23,573 nt of DNA. Origin: Dehalococcoidia bacterium (GTDB lineage: Bacteria; Chloroflexota; Dehalococcoidia; GIF9; AB-539-J10). The first letter of the stretch is position 1; each line of letters begins with the position of its first letter. The DNA is taken from contig JAUVXS010000006.1 in the NCBI GenBank assembly GCA_030603485.1, forward strand, positions 1 to 23,573, in the 5' to 3' direction. Of the stretch, positions 8,855 through 16,224 are shown piece by piece. Below the pieces are notes generated by a model, which saw nothing but the letters and a program-made list of their open reading frames with translations, was not told the origin of the DNA and made no database searches. Made by a program: the position numbers and the translations under genes.

Positions 8855-9814
8855 TTGACGAAAAACAGTCGACAACTTGCGCGTACTTGGCCGTATCCAA
8901 GGCACAACCAGTTTATAAAGCATCTCAAGATGGCGGCGAAAGACTGGTTTGAAACACATGAATGCAAAGTGCATCCGACTTATACCTATTGCCTTGCAGA
9001 ATGGAATGACTGGCATAGAAACATCATCTTACCGGAAGTAGCTGAATATATTGAAGATATCCGTAATAAACGTGCTAGCAATAATCAGAGCTTCCCTTTA
9101 CATGATTACATCCATCATGGCCTTAGTAGCCAGGCTCTCCTGTTCAACCTTATCGGCCCTTTAATTGTAAGAGGCGATCTAGAACCTCTTCGTAATGCAT
9201 TATATTCAAACGGGCTTACTTGGCCCGGATCAAGTGAGCAAGCATTCTTAGAATATGAAGACCGTTCGGTTTTCAATGAGGATTTAGGACAACCGACATC
9301 AATTGACCTAGTTATTGGAAACCCTGAAATATTGGGATCATTGTTCATCGAATGTAAGTTTGTTGAAACTGAATTCGGTGGATGTACAGTTTTCAAGCGA
9401 GGTGACTGTGACGGGGTGAATCCTTCATCGAAATTCTCGCGATGTTATCTTCATTACATTGGGAGGCGTTATTGGACTCTCTTAGAAAAGCACGGTTTCC
9501 TAGAAAGCTCTCTTTCCACTGAGTCTATGTGTGTGCTTGCTAGCCATTATCAGTTTTTTAGAGAGGTCTTATTTGCCCTTGAAAAAGGCGGCACTTTTAT
9601 CTTGCTTAGCGATAATAGGAGTCCAACTTTTTATTATGAAGGCAATGGCGAAGAACGTGGCTTAATGCCCTTTTTACTTGAGTTTGTACCGCAAAGTCTT
9701 AGTCATCGTATAGGCCAGATCAGTATTCAGGAAGTTGTTAATGCGATAGAAGCATCACCGCGTTATGAATGGATAGAGCAATTCAAGCTGAAGTATGGGA
9801 TGCTAGATGTTTAA
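8855..9814 (+). CDS. PD-(D/E)XK nuclease-like protein (PGN_0703/PDDEXK_13-like)
   Basis: A 319-aa protein with a recognisable restriction-endonuclease-like core: TSIDLVIG (D151) followed by LFIECKF (E166, K168), that is D-x14-E-x-K. A cysteine-containing segment and a tyrosine/arginine-rich helical part follow (SRCYLHYIGRRYWTLLEKHG). The FIECKFVETEFGGC context reminds me of the PGN_0703-like PDDEXK family, a family-level impression only. The start is TTG, 24 bases after the SMC-like gene, with a GAGG sequence about 9 bases upstream. It is the last gene of the operon and has the features of the DNA-cutting effector. The C-terminal third is unassigned. No methyltransferase partner is present in the window, so a classical restriction-modification role is unlikely. 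Confidence 0.8.
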   Translation: MTKNSRQLARTWPYPRHNQFIKHLKMAAKDWFETHECKVHPTYTYCLAEWNDWHRNIILPEVAEYIEDIRNKRASNNQSFPLHDYIHHGLSSQALLFNLIGPLIVRGDLEPLRNALYSNGLTWPGSSEQAFLEYEDRSVFNEDLGQPTSIDLVIGNPEILGSLFIECKFVETEFGGCTVFKRGDCDGVNPSSKFSRCYLHYIGRRYWTLLEKHGFLESSLSTESMCVLASHYQFFREVLFALEKGGTFILLSDNRSPTFYYEGNGEERGLMPFLLEFVPQSLSHRIGQISIQEVVNAIEASPRYEWIEQFKLKYGMLDV

Positions 9815-9847
9815 GTATAAAGCCTGTGTTCCAGTGGGAACTTGACT

Positions 9848-9923
9848 TGGCTCCCCAGCCTCGACTCGAACCAACAACCTAGCGGTTAAAAGCCACTCGC
9901 TTTACTGTGACCGAAATTAGGTT
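9848..9923 (-). pseudogene. Decayed tRNA (Lys-UUU-like anticodon), with intact 3' CCA end
   Basis: Read on the minus strand, the 3' half is clear: anticodon stem-loop AGTGG-CTTTTAA-CCGCT (five pairs, anticodon UUU), a five-base variable region, a T-loop TTCGAGT, and a 3' end CTGGGGA-G-CCA, all at canonical distances. The T-stem (GTTGG against CGAGG) is badly mispaired. No TCCCCAG partner for the acceptor is found at the 5' end, and the D-arm is only faintly recognisable. It is therefore a remnant, not a working tRNA. It sits 33 bases after the defence-like operon. tRNA 3' ends are common integration sites, so this may mark an old island edge. Confidence 0.6.
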
Positions 9924-9987
9924 GTTTTTATCACACTTTTCATCTTTTTGTTACTACACAAAGCCAAAATGTAAACCGCCACTGTGG

Positions 9988-10653
9988 CTATCTTCCCTTT
10001 CGATGACTGTTCACGAACTTATCAATTGCCTCGTCTGCCTCAGATCTTATTTCTCGGTATAAGTAGTCGCCCGGCTCCAGCGGGAATTCAAAATCAAGCA
10101 GTCGATCCTCGTATTTGGTACAGTTGTGTCGGATATACGCTCGCGCTGCTAGAATCGCCTTTTCCTCAAGGGGTAACTTCCTTGTTCGTCCTACTCGCTC
10201 ACTGCCAACTTGCGTGGTGTGCTCAGCAACGCTCTTGGCGATGTCACGAGCCAGTTTCTCGTGCTTGGGTGCGAAACCGAGATACTCGTAGACAGCTGCT
10301 GCAAATTGTTCTCGATATTTCGCTTCCTGTTTCTCACGCTGTGCTCGCGAAATACCTCGTTTAACCTCTCTCTGTATTCTTGTCTCTTCTGCTAGCTTTC
10401 GAGCAGCTTCGATATTTTCCTTTGGGGCCCATATGCCCAGAGTCCTAGTGTAGCCTTTTGCAGGTTTCTTTGCCACCCAATGTGGCCCCATCATTTTTAC
10501 CTGCCTGGTTACGAAAGCATCACCGGGCGGCAGGGAATCCCATCCCTCTGGTATCTCAATATTCCCGTATTGGCGGCACCACCAGTTTTCAGACTCGGTC
10601 CTTGGTGGATATGCCCACAGAATCTCATTGGAGTGATTTTGCTTATTAGCCAT
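9988..10653 (-). CDS. DUF2293 family protein
   Basis: A 221-aa soluble, charged protein. The N-terminal part (WAYPPRTESENWWCRQYGNI, GDAFVTRQVK, LGIWAP) and the C-terminal part (ARAYIRHNCTKYEDRL and a following acidic helix) fit my recollection of DUF2293 proteins, whose function is unknown. A central Lys/Arg/Glu-rich helix, about residues 80-115, separates the two. The gene runs opposite to its neighbours and stands alone between the tRNA remnant and the decayed region. No strong ribosome binding site lies at the ideal distance from the ATG (a purine-rich stretch is about 15-20 bases upstream), so the exact start is less certain than the frame. No frameshift or internal stop is visible. Confidence 0.72.
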   Translation of the reverse strand: MANKQNHSNEILWAYPPRTESENWWCRQYGNIEIPEGWDSLPPGDAFVTRQVKMMGPHWVAKKPAKGYTRTLGIWAPKENIEAARKLAEETRIQREVKRGISRAQREKQEAKYREQFAAAVYEYLGFAPKHEKLARDIAKSVAEHTTQVGSERVGRTRKLPLEEKAILAARAYIRHNCTKYEDRLLDFEFPLEPGDYLYREIRSEADEAIDKFVNSHRKGR

Positions 10654-10920
10654 CTACACTTGTCATCTCTCTCCTCTATTGTACGCTGACGGCTGTTGGT
10701 CGACAAGGTCATTCCGAGGAAGACCGACCAATGTCAAGGAATACAAAACATCGGAATGTTCAGTAATTGAAGAAAGCCCCAATCCTATATAGTTATTGAA
10801 CGGGTTTATTCGTCTACAAGTGCAAGTCGTTAAGCGGTGCAAAGCCTTTGTTTGATGAAGTTGTGCTGTTACACTGAGACTAGCGCATAGAAGTTATCTC
10901 AGGGTAAGTCTCAGACTACC
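10654..10920. other. Intergenic stretch, no gene seen; overlapping inverted repeats
   Basis: No credible gene on either strand. It contains a 7-bp inverted repeat TTGGTCG (10696-10702)/CGACCAA (10725-10731) and, interleaved with it, an 8-bp one CATTCCGA (10710-10717)/TCGGAATG (10751-10758). These lie upstream of the DUF2293 gene and could be operators, but short palindromes of this size can arise by chance. Confidence 0.35.
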
Positions 10921-10987
10921 CTCAGGCACAAAATTCTCAGAGTCTCGCCAGAGTCTCAGGCACAAACTTTCAGAGTCTCGCTAGACT
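10921..10987 (+). repeat. Two tandem copies of a ~34-bp repeat
   Basis: Copy 1 (10921-10954) and copy 2 (10955-10987) both begin CTCAGGCACAAA and share CAGAGTCTCG. They differ by a few substitutions and one base in length. The array ends about 8 bases before the ribosome binding site of a small broken gene at 11012. There are only two copies, with no spacers, so it is not a CRISPR array. It may be a regulatory direct repeat or a slippage product. Confidence 0.7.
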
Positions 10988-11011
10988 CTTAACAGAGAGG
11001 AGAATAGAGAA

Positions 11012-11179
11012 ATGGCAAAAACCTATCCATATCCGGTTGAGGGCTGCGACCATGCCCCGTTTAAGACGGTTCAAGCCCTGGCCACATCAGAGGTAGCCAC
11101 CCGGAGGGCTGGGGAAGAAAGGCCCAGCCAAGGAAGTCCCCATCGTCGAGAAGGACTTTACCATTGCTTAACTGGTTAA
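11012..11179 (+). pseudogene. Small broken gene (MAKTYPYP...), probably frameshifted
   Basis: A good GAGAGGAG site stands 9 bases before an ATG opening MAKTYPYPVEGCDHAPFKTV. The frame runs 55 codons to 11179, but its last third (RRAGEERPSQGSPHRREG) looks unlike protein. In an alternative frame the same bases read PAKEVPIVEKDFTIA and stop at 11169-11171, a more natural end. A one-base indel near 11120-11130 would join the two parts. I do not recognise the family. It could also be a genuine 55-aa protein, since the ribosome binding site is intact. Confidence 0.45.
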
Positions 11180-11355
11180 GGGTAAGCATATGGACATAGA
11201 GGAAGCAGCTAGCTATGGTGCTTGCGACAAGCTAGCTTTGAGATGGTTGAGCGGGTATAGGACATAACTTCGACCGGGGCATAATTTTCTCCATAGTCCG
11301 ATTAACATTGCCAAGGTACATAATCCCATTCCACACCGCATGACTCATAGAGAGC

Positions 11356-11768
11356 TCAAGGTGTCATCCTTGTTGAACAGTGAAGTTGGAAGACAATGTC
11401 TGCTTCACAACACAATGTGGCACTTGTATCACGTGTTGGGTGAAAAGGCACCCATGATAGCAAAGGCCCGTATCTACGGCAAAGTCTTGCTATCATGTTC
11501 TTGAATCCCTGATTTCTACAATCTTCGTTTGTTTTTGCCCGTTTCCTTAGGAAGTCTAAATGATCATAGCCTTTAACAGATAGAACCCGTTTCCCTCTCT
11601 CGATTCCTGGTGGCTCAATTAAACCAGCCTTCCGCAGTCTATATATACGTCTTGCTGCCCCCTATAGCTAATGTCGAAGTTGTCGACCAGGCTCATCCGC
11701 CCGATAATCTCCATCTCCTCTACCAGTTCTAAAATGTTTAGCTTCCGGACAAATTTTCTATCGGCCAT
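11356..11768 (-). pseudogene. Small winged-helix-like gene split by a single-base frameshift
   Basis: From the ATG at 11768 the frame reads MADRKFVRKLNILELVEEME, continues to FDISYRG, and then stops after 49 codons. Adding one base to the C5 tract at 11658-11662 restores a natural continuation, GAARRIYRLRKAGLIEPPGI, and then RGKRVLSVKGYDHLDFLRK. This pattern resembles a DNA-binding winged helix with a charged wing. The second frame stays open to 11356, although the part beyond about 11500 may not be coding. A homopolymer lesion of this kind could be real decay or a sequencing or assembly error. Confidence 0.55.
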
Positions 11769-11803
11769 CACAGTTAACTGTGAAATATGGGCACCTGGTG
11801 GGA

Positions 11804-11899
11804 CTACTGCCTGCCCTTCCTCTGCTCATACTCGTCTTTGAGGCGACTGAAGGCACATTTCGGTACTTTGTTTGGTAGCCCATTACATTCACTAGCTAG
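11804..11899 (-). pseudogene. Short coding remnant upstream of the split winged-helix gene
   Basis: An open stretch on the minus strand reads ECNGLPNKVPKCAFSRLKDE followed by YEQRKGRQ and a stop at 11804-11806. It has protein-like composition and a cysteine pair, but no start codon with a ribosome binding site, and it is closed upstream by a TAG. It lies 36 bases before the ATG at 11768, on the same strand. I read it as the 3' end of another eroded small gene. The evidence is weak because it is only about 30 codons long. Confidence 0.3.
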
Positions 11900-11996
11900 C
11901 TAATGAGTTGCTGTCTTAGCGGAGTTACGAATAAGGCTATTTTAGGCGAATTAGCCCCGCCAGGCCCCAATTTTTACGGGTTAAGGGGTAAATAAA

Positions 11997-12239
11997 ATGG
12001 TGAGGAAAGAGGCAATAATCCGATATTTGGCTGTGGTCGGCAGGGCTGACTGACACCTGATCGCAAAGTATATAATCGCCAGCCTCAGCTCGGTTTCCTT
12101 TCAGCTTTCCGAACTGAAGCACTCGGGTTTGGTGCATAACATGAAGTGGTCTGACGGCAGCAAGGTCTGGGTTTTAACCCCAGAGGGCTACCGGAGACAT
12201 GATTATTACCAGCTCCGAGACAAAAAGCAAGAAGTATAA
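11997..12239 (+). pseudogene. Small winged-helix-like gene with one in-frame TGA
   Basis: From ATG 11997 (AGGGG upstream) the frame reads MVRKEAIIRYLAVVGRAD, hits TGA at 12051-12053 (codon 19), then continues open for 61 codons: SVSFQLSELKHSGLVHNM, DGSKVWVLTPEGYRRHDYYQ, ending at 12239. The part after the stop has the helix-turn-helix-wing layout of short archaeal/bacterial winged-helix regulators. One nonsense change is the only visible defect. TGA is used as a normal stop elsewhere in the window (for example the SMC-like gene), so recoding is not supported. Confidence 0.55.
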
Positions 12240-12334
12240 GCAGCGACAGAAACGGAGTAATGGCCTATACCCACTTAACTATCTCAAAGCTGATTTGGCC
12301 AATACCCCTAGCTTGGTGCCTTTTCTATTGTCCT

Positions 12335-12625
12335 ATGCATGCTTCTAAACCAAAAATTATTCTTCTCACCATCGGTGAATTTGTGGGGATGATGGCCGGG
12401 CTTGCTGGTATTGACAAGATTGATAAAATTAGGTAGTCCAGCGGCAAAGCGTTCACTACTACCAGTAAGAGAGCCAGCTATTTGGAGAATGCTGAAGACG
12501 TTGCCATGGCACTATGGCAGACCCATGGGCAGAATACCGATGTCAGGCAGTGCATTTCAGTAGCTCACCTGGGCCAGAGAGACAGGCAAAGGATTGACGA
12601 GGTGCTGGTGGCGCTGAGGAAATAG
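12335..12625 (+). pseudogene. Small gene of unknown family with one in-frame TAG
   Basis: From ATG 12335 the frame opens MHASKPKIILLTIGEFVGMM and reaches TAG at 12434-12436 (codon 34). It then continues open for 62 codons with protein-like sequence (KRASYLENAEDVAMALWQTH, RQCISVAHLGQRDRQRIDEV) to a TAG at 12623-12625. No ribosome binding site is obvious before the ATG. Intact, it would be a 96-aa soluble, mostly helical protein that I do not recognise. It is the last of several small genes in this stretch, each broken by one or two lesions. Confidence 0.5.
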
Positions 12626-12710
12626 GGCGCATAGAAGAGGTATCTCGTAATACTCCGTCGATACAGGTAACTAAACGATGAAAAGTGTAATTCCCTACAA
12701 GAATATTAAT

Positions 12711-12739
12711 TTGTGCTATTGTTGTAGCTAAATTATAAT
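12711..12739 (+). promoter_or_regulatory. Sigma-70-type promoter for the gene at 12777
   Basis: A perfect -10 TATAAT (12734-12739) lies 17 bases downstream of TTGTGC (12711-12716), a partial -35 that keeps the TTG. Transcription would start near 12746, about 30 bases before the TTG start codon at 12777, leaving room for the GGAGG site at 12764-12768. Confidence 0.55.
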
Positions 12740-12776
12740 GGACTGAATTGCACCTATTAATGTGGAGGTGATTGGG

Positions 12777-14192
12777 TTGCAGAACAGTGTGGATGCGACG
12801 GAGGCATTCAGAGAAGCGATTGCTCCGTTTCTTTTGACATACCAATCAATAGGGGTCAAAGCGATTCTTGACCTGGCCGAAGGGCAAGTTTTGAGTCTAG
12901 TCGCATGTTTATCGTCTGAACGTCCCGTCGCCTTAGAAGAGATTCAGCCGATCGTTAGGGACGTCCTCTTCGCAAAGGGCGCGCTCCCACTGAGTGGACT
13001 AAATTCGCTCCTAGACGGATGGACAAACGGTTCTATTCAGATTCAAAATCGTGCCTTTACAACTTCCGCGTTCTCGCAGCGCCAATTCATAGAAGTCGCG
13101 AAACCTTGGGATGACCTAACCTCAGGTTGGCCAGAGTTTTCAGATTATCGCCATCTTCTTCTATATGCTACTGGTCCTGATATCAGCGCACTGACCAAAC
13201 CGCGTAATCTTGAAGCACTGGCGAGTGCCTTAGGATTTCGAAATTTTCCAGAGATGTCACATCATCGGGTGCAATTCAGAGTCGGGCAAAGCAGTTACAC
13301 TCGAATGGAAATATTCGCCCCAATACTAGCAACAATAGAAGCCACTTCTACGGCGAAAGAGATTCGATTCCAGATTTCGGCTCACGCCGCTGTGTCGCTT
13401 TCTGATATGCACATGTCATACCGACTTCAGGACGGTAGAGGAAATAGAATTGCCGGAGCCCAACTAGACTTGTCTGAGTTTTCGTCTGTCCAATCAGGAG
13501 ATCTTAATATCTTACAATACGATTTGCCTGTTCCAGAGGAAGTTCGCTCTGGGGAGGCCAACCTTTTCCATTCGCATTATCATCAGGGTATTGAGCCCCT
13601 TATGACCAAGCTCTTTGCTCTTCCCCCGATTCTGGGCAAGGCAAATCCGCGCTGGGATTTAATCATGTCTCTAATATCTAATACCCGGGCCTTCATTGGA
13701 AAGAGAACAGACCCTGAAGAAGTTATCAAAGAGGATTGGCTAGGATTAGGTTCAAAACGGGTCAATGAAGAATTCTTCAACCGAGGGATGTCTTGCTTAC
13801 TGTTTGCTGCCGGATTTACCAAGCTTTCTATAGGAAGCGAAGCGGAGGGAGTTGATGAGGCCATTCAAATGGCTGAACCAGAGCAGTTGGTCATACTTCT
13901 TTCATACACGACTGGGCCTAATATAGGTGAAAAAGCTAGGAAGCTGAACATTCAAGTAGAGCGGCTCCAGAAGAGACTTCAAAACTACAATGTTTGCGCT
14001 GCCGTAGTCATTCCATTGGATGAAGGAGAGCTTTTTGTGCGTGACCTTGAAGAATGTAAGAAAGAGAATATCAATCTGGTTCTTCGCTCTGAGATAGAGC
14101 AGATGTTTCAAGCAGTGCGAGGAATAGAGTGGCCGCGTGCTAGAGAGGCCTTTATCCAGTTGCTAACCACCAAGCGTTTACAGCTCTTTTAA
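12777..14192 (+). CDS. Hypothetical protein with possible degenerate restriction-endonuclease-like C-terminal domain
   Basis: A 471-aa soluble protein of unknown family. The frame is open from a GTG at 12762, but that start overlaps the GGAGG site (12764-12768). The TTG at 12777, 8 bases after the site, is therefore the better start. The N-terminal two thirds are unassigned. From about residue 325 there is a pattern like many PD-(D/E)XK-fold domains: a helix EFFNRGMSCLLFAAGFTKLS, then D360 (GVDEAIQ), a hydrophobic strand VILLSYTTG (376-380) where active enzymes have (I)ExK or ECTTG, then a long helix ARKLNIQVERLQKRL and a strand AAVVIP. If the fold is right, Ser replaces the catalytic Glu, so it may be inactive. 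It has its own promoter and is followed by hairpins. No phage or transposon genes are adjacent. Confidence 0.7.
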   Translation: MQNSVDATEAFREAIAPFLLTYQSIGVKAILDLAEGQVLSLVACLSSERPVALEEIQPIVRDVLFAKGALPLSGLNSLLDGWTNGSIQIQNRAFTTSAFSQRQFIEVAKPWDDLTSGWPEFSDYRHLLLYATGPDISALTKPRNLEALASALGFRNFPEMSHHRVQFRVGQSSYTRMEIFAPILATIEATSTAKEIRFQISAHAAVSLSDMHMSYRLQDGRGNRIAGAQLDLSEFSSVQSGDLNILQYDLPVPEEVRSGEANLFHSHYHQGIEPLMTKLFALPPILGKANPRWDLIMSLISNTRAFIGKRTDPEEVIKEDWLGLGSKRVNEEFFNRGMSCLLFAAGFTKLSIGSEAEGVDEAIQMAEPEQLVILLSYTTGPNIGEKARKLNIQVERLQKRLQNYNVCAAVVIPLDEGELFVRDLEECKKENINLVLRSEIEQMFQAVRGIEWPRAREAFIQLLTTKRLQLF

Positions 14193-14227
14193 GGGCGCGT
14201 TAGCTGGACATAAAATGGCCCTTAAAA
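14187..14227 (+). terminator. Perfect 10-bp hairpin overlapping the stop codon
   Basis: TTTTAAGGGC (14187-14196) pairs with GCCCTTAAAA (14218-14227) across a 21-base loop. The TAA stop of the upstream gene (14190-14192) is inside the left arm. No T-run follows, so it may stabilise the mRNA 3' end or act as a weak terminator. A better terminator candidate follows at 14302. Confidence 0.45.
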
Positions 14228-14627
14228 TCGGACATTTAGCACAAAGTTTTTTAAAGTCTTTTCCGAAAACGGCTTAAGTATCTTTGCTCTCTGCTGTCTA
14301 GCGGATACCCCGCAACCGCTATCCGTTTTTGCTTGAGAAGGCACAGAGTAGCAAACCAACGAAAGGGCAGAACGTTGAAGTTTTTGTTAACAACAGTCAT
14401 CGCCTTGTTCAAGGGAAATAGCAGTGCTATGATGTGTCCGTGCGAAAAAGGATGCTGCCGGCGGGGATGCAGGAGTGCGCTTCGTTGTGCGGTCACCAAT
14501 TATTTGCTGCATAACTTCGGCGAATCAAGACGCCTATTCGAGCTTATTGGCGCTGACGAGTGGGCCCTTGCATCCGCGAATAGTAGTTTGGTTGGACATT
14601 TCAGATGGCTAGGTTGGAAAGCGAATA
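14193..14627 (+). other. 435-base gap between two hypothetical genes
   Basis: It holds two hairpins (14187-14227 and 14302-14330). A plus-strand open frame of 102 codons covers 14333-14641, and an opposing one of 82 codons covers 14251-14499. Neither has a ribosome binding site or recognisable protein sequence, and both are Arg/Ser/Cys-rich as expected of chance frames. I see no supported gene here. Confidence 0.5.
14302..14330 (+). terminator. Rho-independent terminator
   Basis: CGGATA (14302-14307) pairs with TATCCG (14320-14325) across a 12-base loop and is followed directly by TTTTT (14326-14330). It would end the transcript of the gene at 12777-14192. Confidence 0.5.
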
Positions 14628-16085
14628 ATGCAACAGGTTGACCGAATCCTTGAAATCCAGAAGTCGTATTTCGCTCTGCTTAAAGACTGTTTCCAAGCGC
14701 AGAACGCGGAAGTGTTACAAGCCGGAGGTGACGTTGAAGCTGGAATCAAGAAATGGGCATACGGCAAGACGGAGGAGCAGATCACATATGCGGTAAAGCG
14801 GCGATTGGAGGACCTACAAAATTTCTGGAAGCTCCACTACGAGGAATTACGTACGCACCTTGTTTCGCTTGACATTCTTCCGGTATACAGCGTAAGTCGT
14901 CCGATGTACCTGAGACGACAATTTACTTCTGCCGGGTTGTATGTTGACACTGTGGTCTGTCACGATGACACCCTATCAGGACTTCGCAATTTCGATTTTG
15001 TGCCACGAGAGAAAACGTTAACACTGGCAATTAATCTATTGCGTGATTGTGTTGATGTATTGAAGCTGCAACGATGCTTTACCACTAAATTGGAGACGCC
15101 CTTTGCCATATTGTGTCCGGCTGAGCGTGATTTCGATTTCAACGTCGAGAAAAGCATGATTGAGCGTAGCTTAGAGCTAACTACTGCTTATGCGAGCGAT
15201 ATTCTTCAGGCTAGATATTCCAGTTGGGAAGAAGTAAAACAGGCTACGCAAGAGATCACAGGAGCCCGAGCTATAAAAAAAGCGATTAAACGAATAGAGA
15301 TACTACCGGCTCCTTTCAGAGAGGCCAAGAGCGATGCAGACAGATTATCCCAATGCTTCGAGCGAATGAGAATGCTCCAGGAGCAATCTCTTTCAGCAAA
15401 GCCGGAGCAGCCGAATCTAAAGGACTTGTTGGTGTCGTTTATTACGGAGTTCGGGGTCATGGAAGGCCAACTTCATGGGAGCATCGAACTCGATCTCGCA
15501 CCGCTTTTCCCCAGATATTTATGGGATCTATACAAGTGGCGGGTGCAACGTGGTAATCTTGAAAACGCCAGACTCTTAGGTTGGGAAGAGCGACAAACAA
15601 GCGCCGTCGCGACCGCTATCCAGCATGAAGATTTGGATTGGCTTAGCGCGATATCGGTTGAAGAAATCATAAAACTGAAAGAGGAAGGTTTCTTGGAGGA
15701 TTTTCGCCAGAAGTTAAGGCAGGCACGAAGGCGAATGACTCTGGAAGAGGCATCTGATTTCTCAACTGTAGCACACCTTGCAACAAAAGACATCGAAGCA
15801 GCCATAACTGAGCACGTCGCTAACATTAAAAATCTGGAACATGAAGCACGGCGCCGCCTCAAATTGGAAACTGGCAAGATTTTAGGCAAAGTATCCTTGG
15901 GAATTGCCTCTTTTTGGTTTCCACCGATTGCAATTATGGGTTTTGTAAAAGATACCAAGAAGTACGCTGAAGAAATTACTAAGACAAGACGGTTGTTAAA
16001 GAGTATACCTGATAGACTACGGAGAGGCCCTTGGGGCGTGCTCATGGAAGCGAAAGGCCAGCCCAAGTCTCCATCAGAGCGCTAA
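14628..16085 (+). CDS. Hypothetical protein, helical, one C-terminal hydrophobic segment
   Basis: A 485-aa protein I do not recognise. It is mostly alpha-helical by composition, with many Glu/Lys/Arg/Leu stretches. The N-terminal region (about 1-150) carries YGKTEEQITYAVKRRLEDLQ and VSRPMYLRRQ; the C-terminal region (about 360-440) is strongly charged. A single hydrophobic stretch near 440-465 (GKVSLGIASFWFPPIAIMGF) could be a membrane anchor or a buried helix. The ATG has only a weak purine-rich site upstream (GGAAAGCG). No good alternative start is nearby, and the frame is supported by its length and consistent composition. It runs in the same direction as the gene at 12777, but terminators separate them, so co-transcription is doubtful. 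No enzymatic motif is visible. Confidence 0.7.
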   Translation: MQQVDRILEIQKSYFALLKDCFQAQNAEVLQAGGDVEAGIKKWAYGKTEEQITYAVKRRLEDLQNFWKLHYEELRTHLVSLDILPVYSVSRPMYLRRQFTSAGLYVDTVVCHDDTLSGLRNFDFVPREKTLTLAINLLRDCVDVLKLQRCFTTKLETPFAILCPAERDFDFNVEKSMIERSLELTTAYASDILQARYSSWEEVKQATQEITGARAIKKAIKRIEILPAPFREAKSDADRLSQCFERMRMLQEQSLSAKPEQPNLKDLLVSFITEFGVMEGQLHGSIELDLAPLFPRYLWDLYKWRVQRGNLENARLLGWEERQTSAVATAIQHEDLDWLSAISVEEIIKLKEEGFLEDFRQKLRQARRRMTLEEASDFSTVAHLATKDIEAAITEHVANIKNLEHEARRRLKLETGKILGKVSLGIASFWFPPIAIMGFVKDTKKYAEEITKTRRLLKSIPDRLRRGPWGVLMEAKGQPKSPSER

Positions 16086-16224
16086 ATGCCTTTCCTTTTA
16101 GGTTCCAACGCTAAGTCATCTTTGCCAAAGCTCCGAGTCACCAATTACTATTATGCTTTGTGCTACACGTAACATTTGTCCACTTTGTTCAGTCGAGCTA
16201 ATCGCTTGTCTTGTTACCCCGGGT

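Noticed and set aside
236..9814. Assignment to a named defence system such as Lamassu, Wadjet, Zorya or DISARM
   Set aside because: Each shares at most one component type with this operon; the MBL/beta-CASP plus sacsin-like ATPase combination does not fit their definitions as I know them.
9984..10364. 126-codon plus-strand frame over the DUF2293 gene
   Set aside because: Antisense to a frame with recognisable family sequence; no ribosome binding site.
10921..10987. Possible CRISPR array
   Set aside because: Only two directly abutting copies with no spacers and no cas genes nearby.
11997..12625. Stop-codon recoding (TGA and TAG read through) in the small genes
   Set aside because: TGA and TAG both end intact long genes in the same window, and a neighbouring gene has a frameshift instead, so plain decay is simpler.
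14190..14530. Integron attC-like sites around the two hypothetical genes (GTTAGC, GCATAAC)
   Set aside because: The core boxes do not match RYYYAAC/GTTRRRY pairs at proper spacing, and no integrase is present.
14333..14641. 102-codon plus-strand frame as a gene
   Set aside because: No ribosome binding site, chance-like Arg/Ser/Cys-rich composition, overlaps a hairpin/terminator region and the start of the next gene.
15473..16066. 197-codon minus-strand frame
   Set aside because: Lies wholly opposite the 485-aa gene and has Ser/Arg-rich shadow composition without a start signal.
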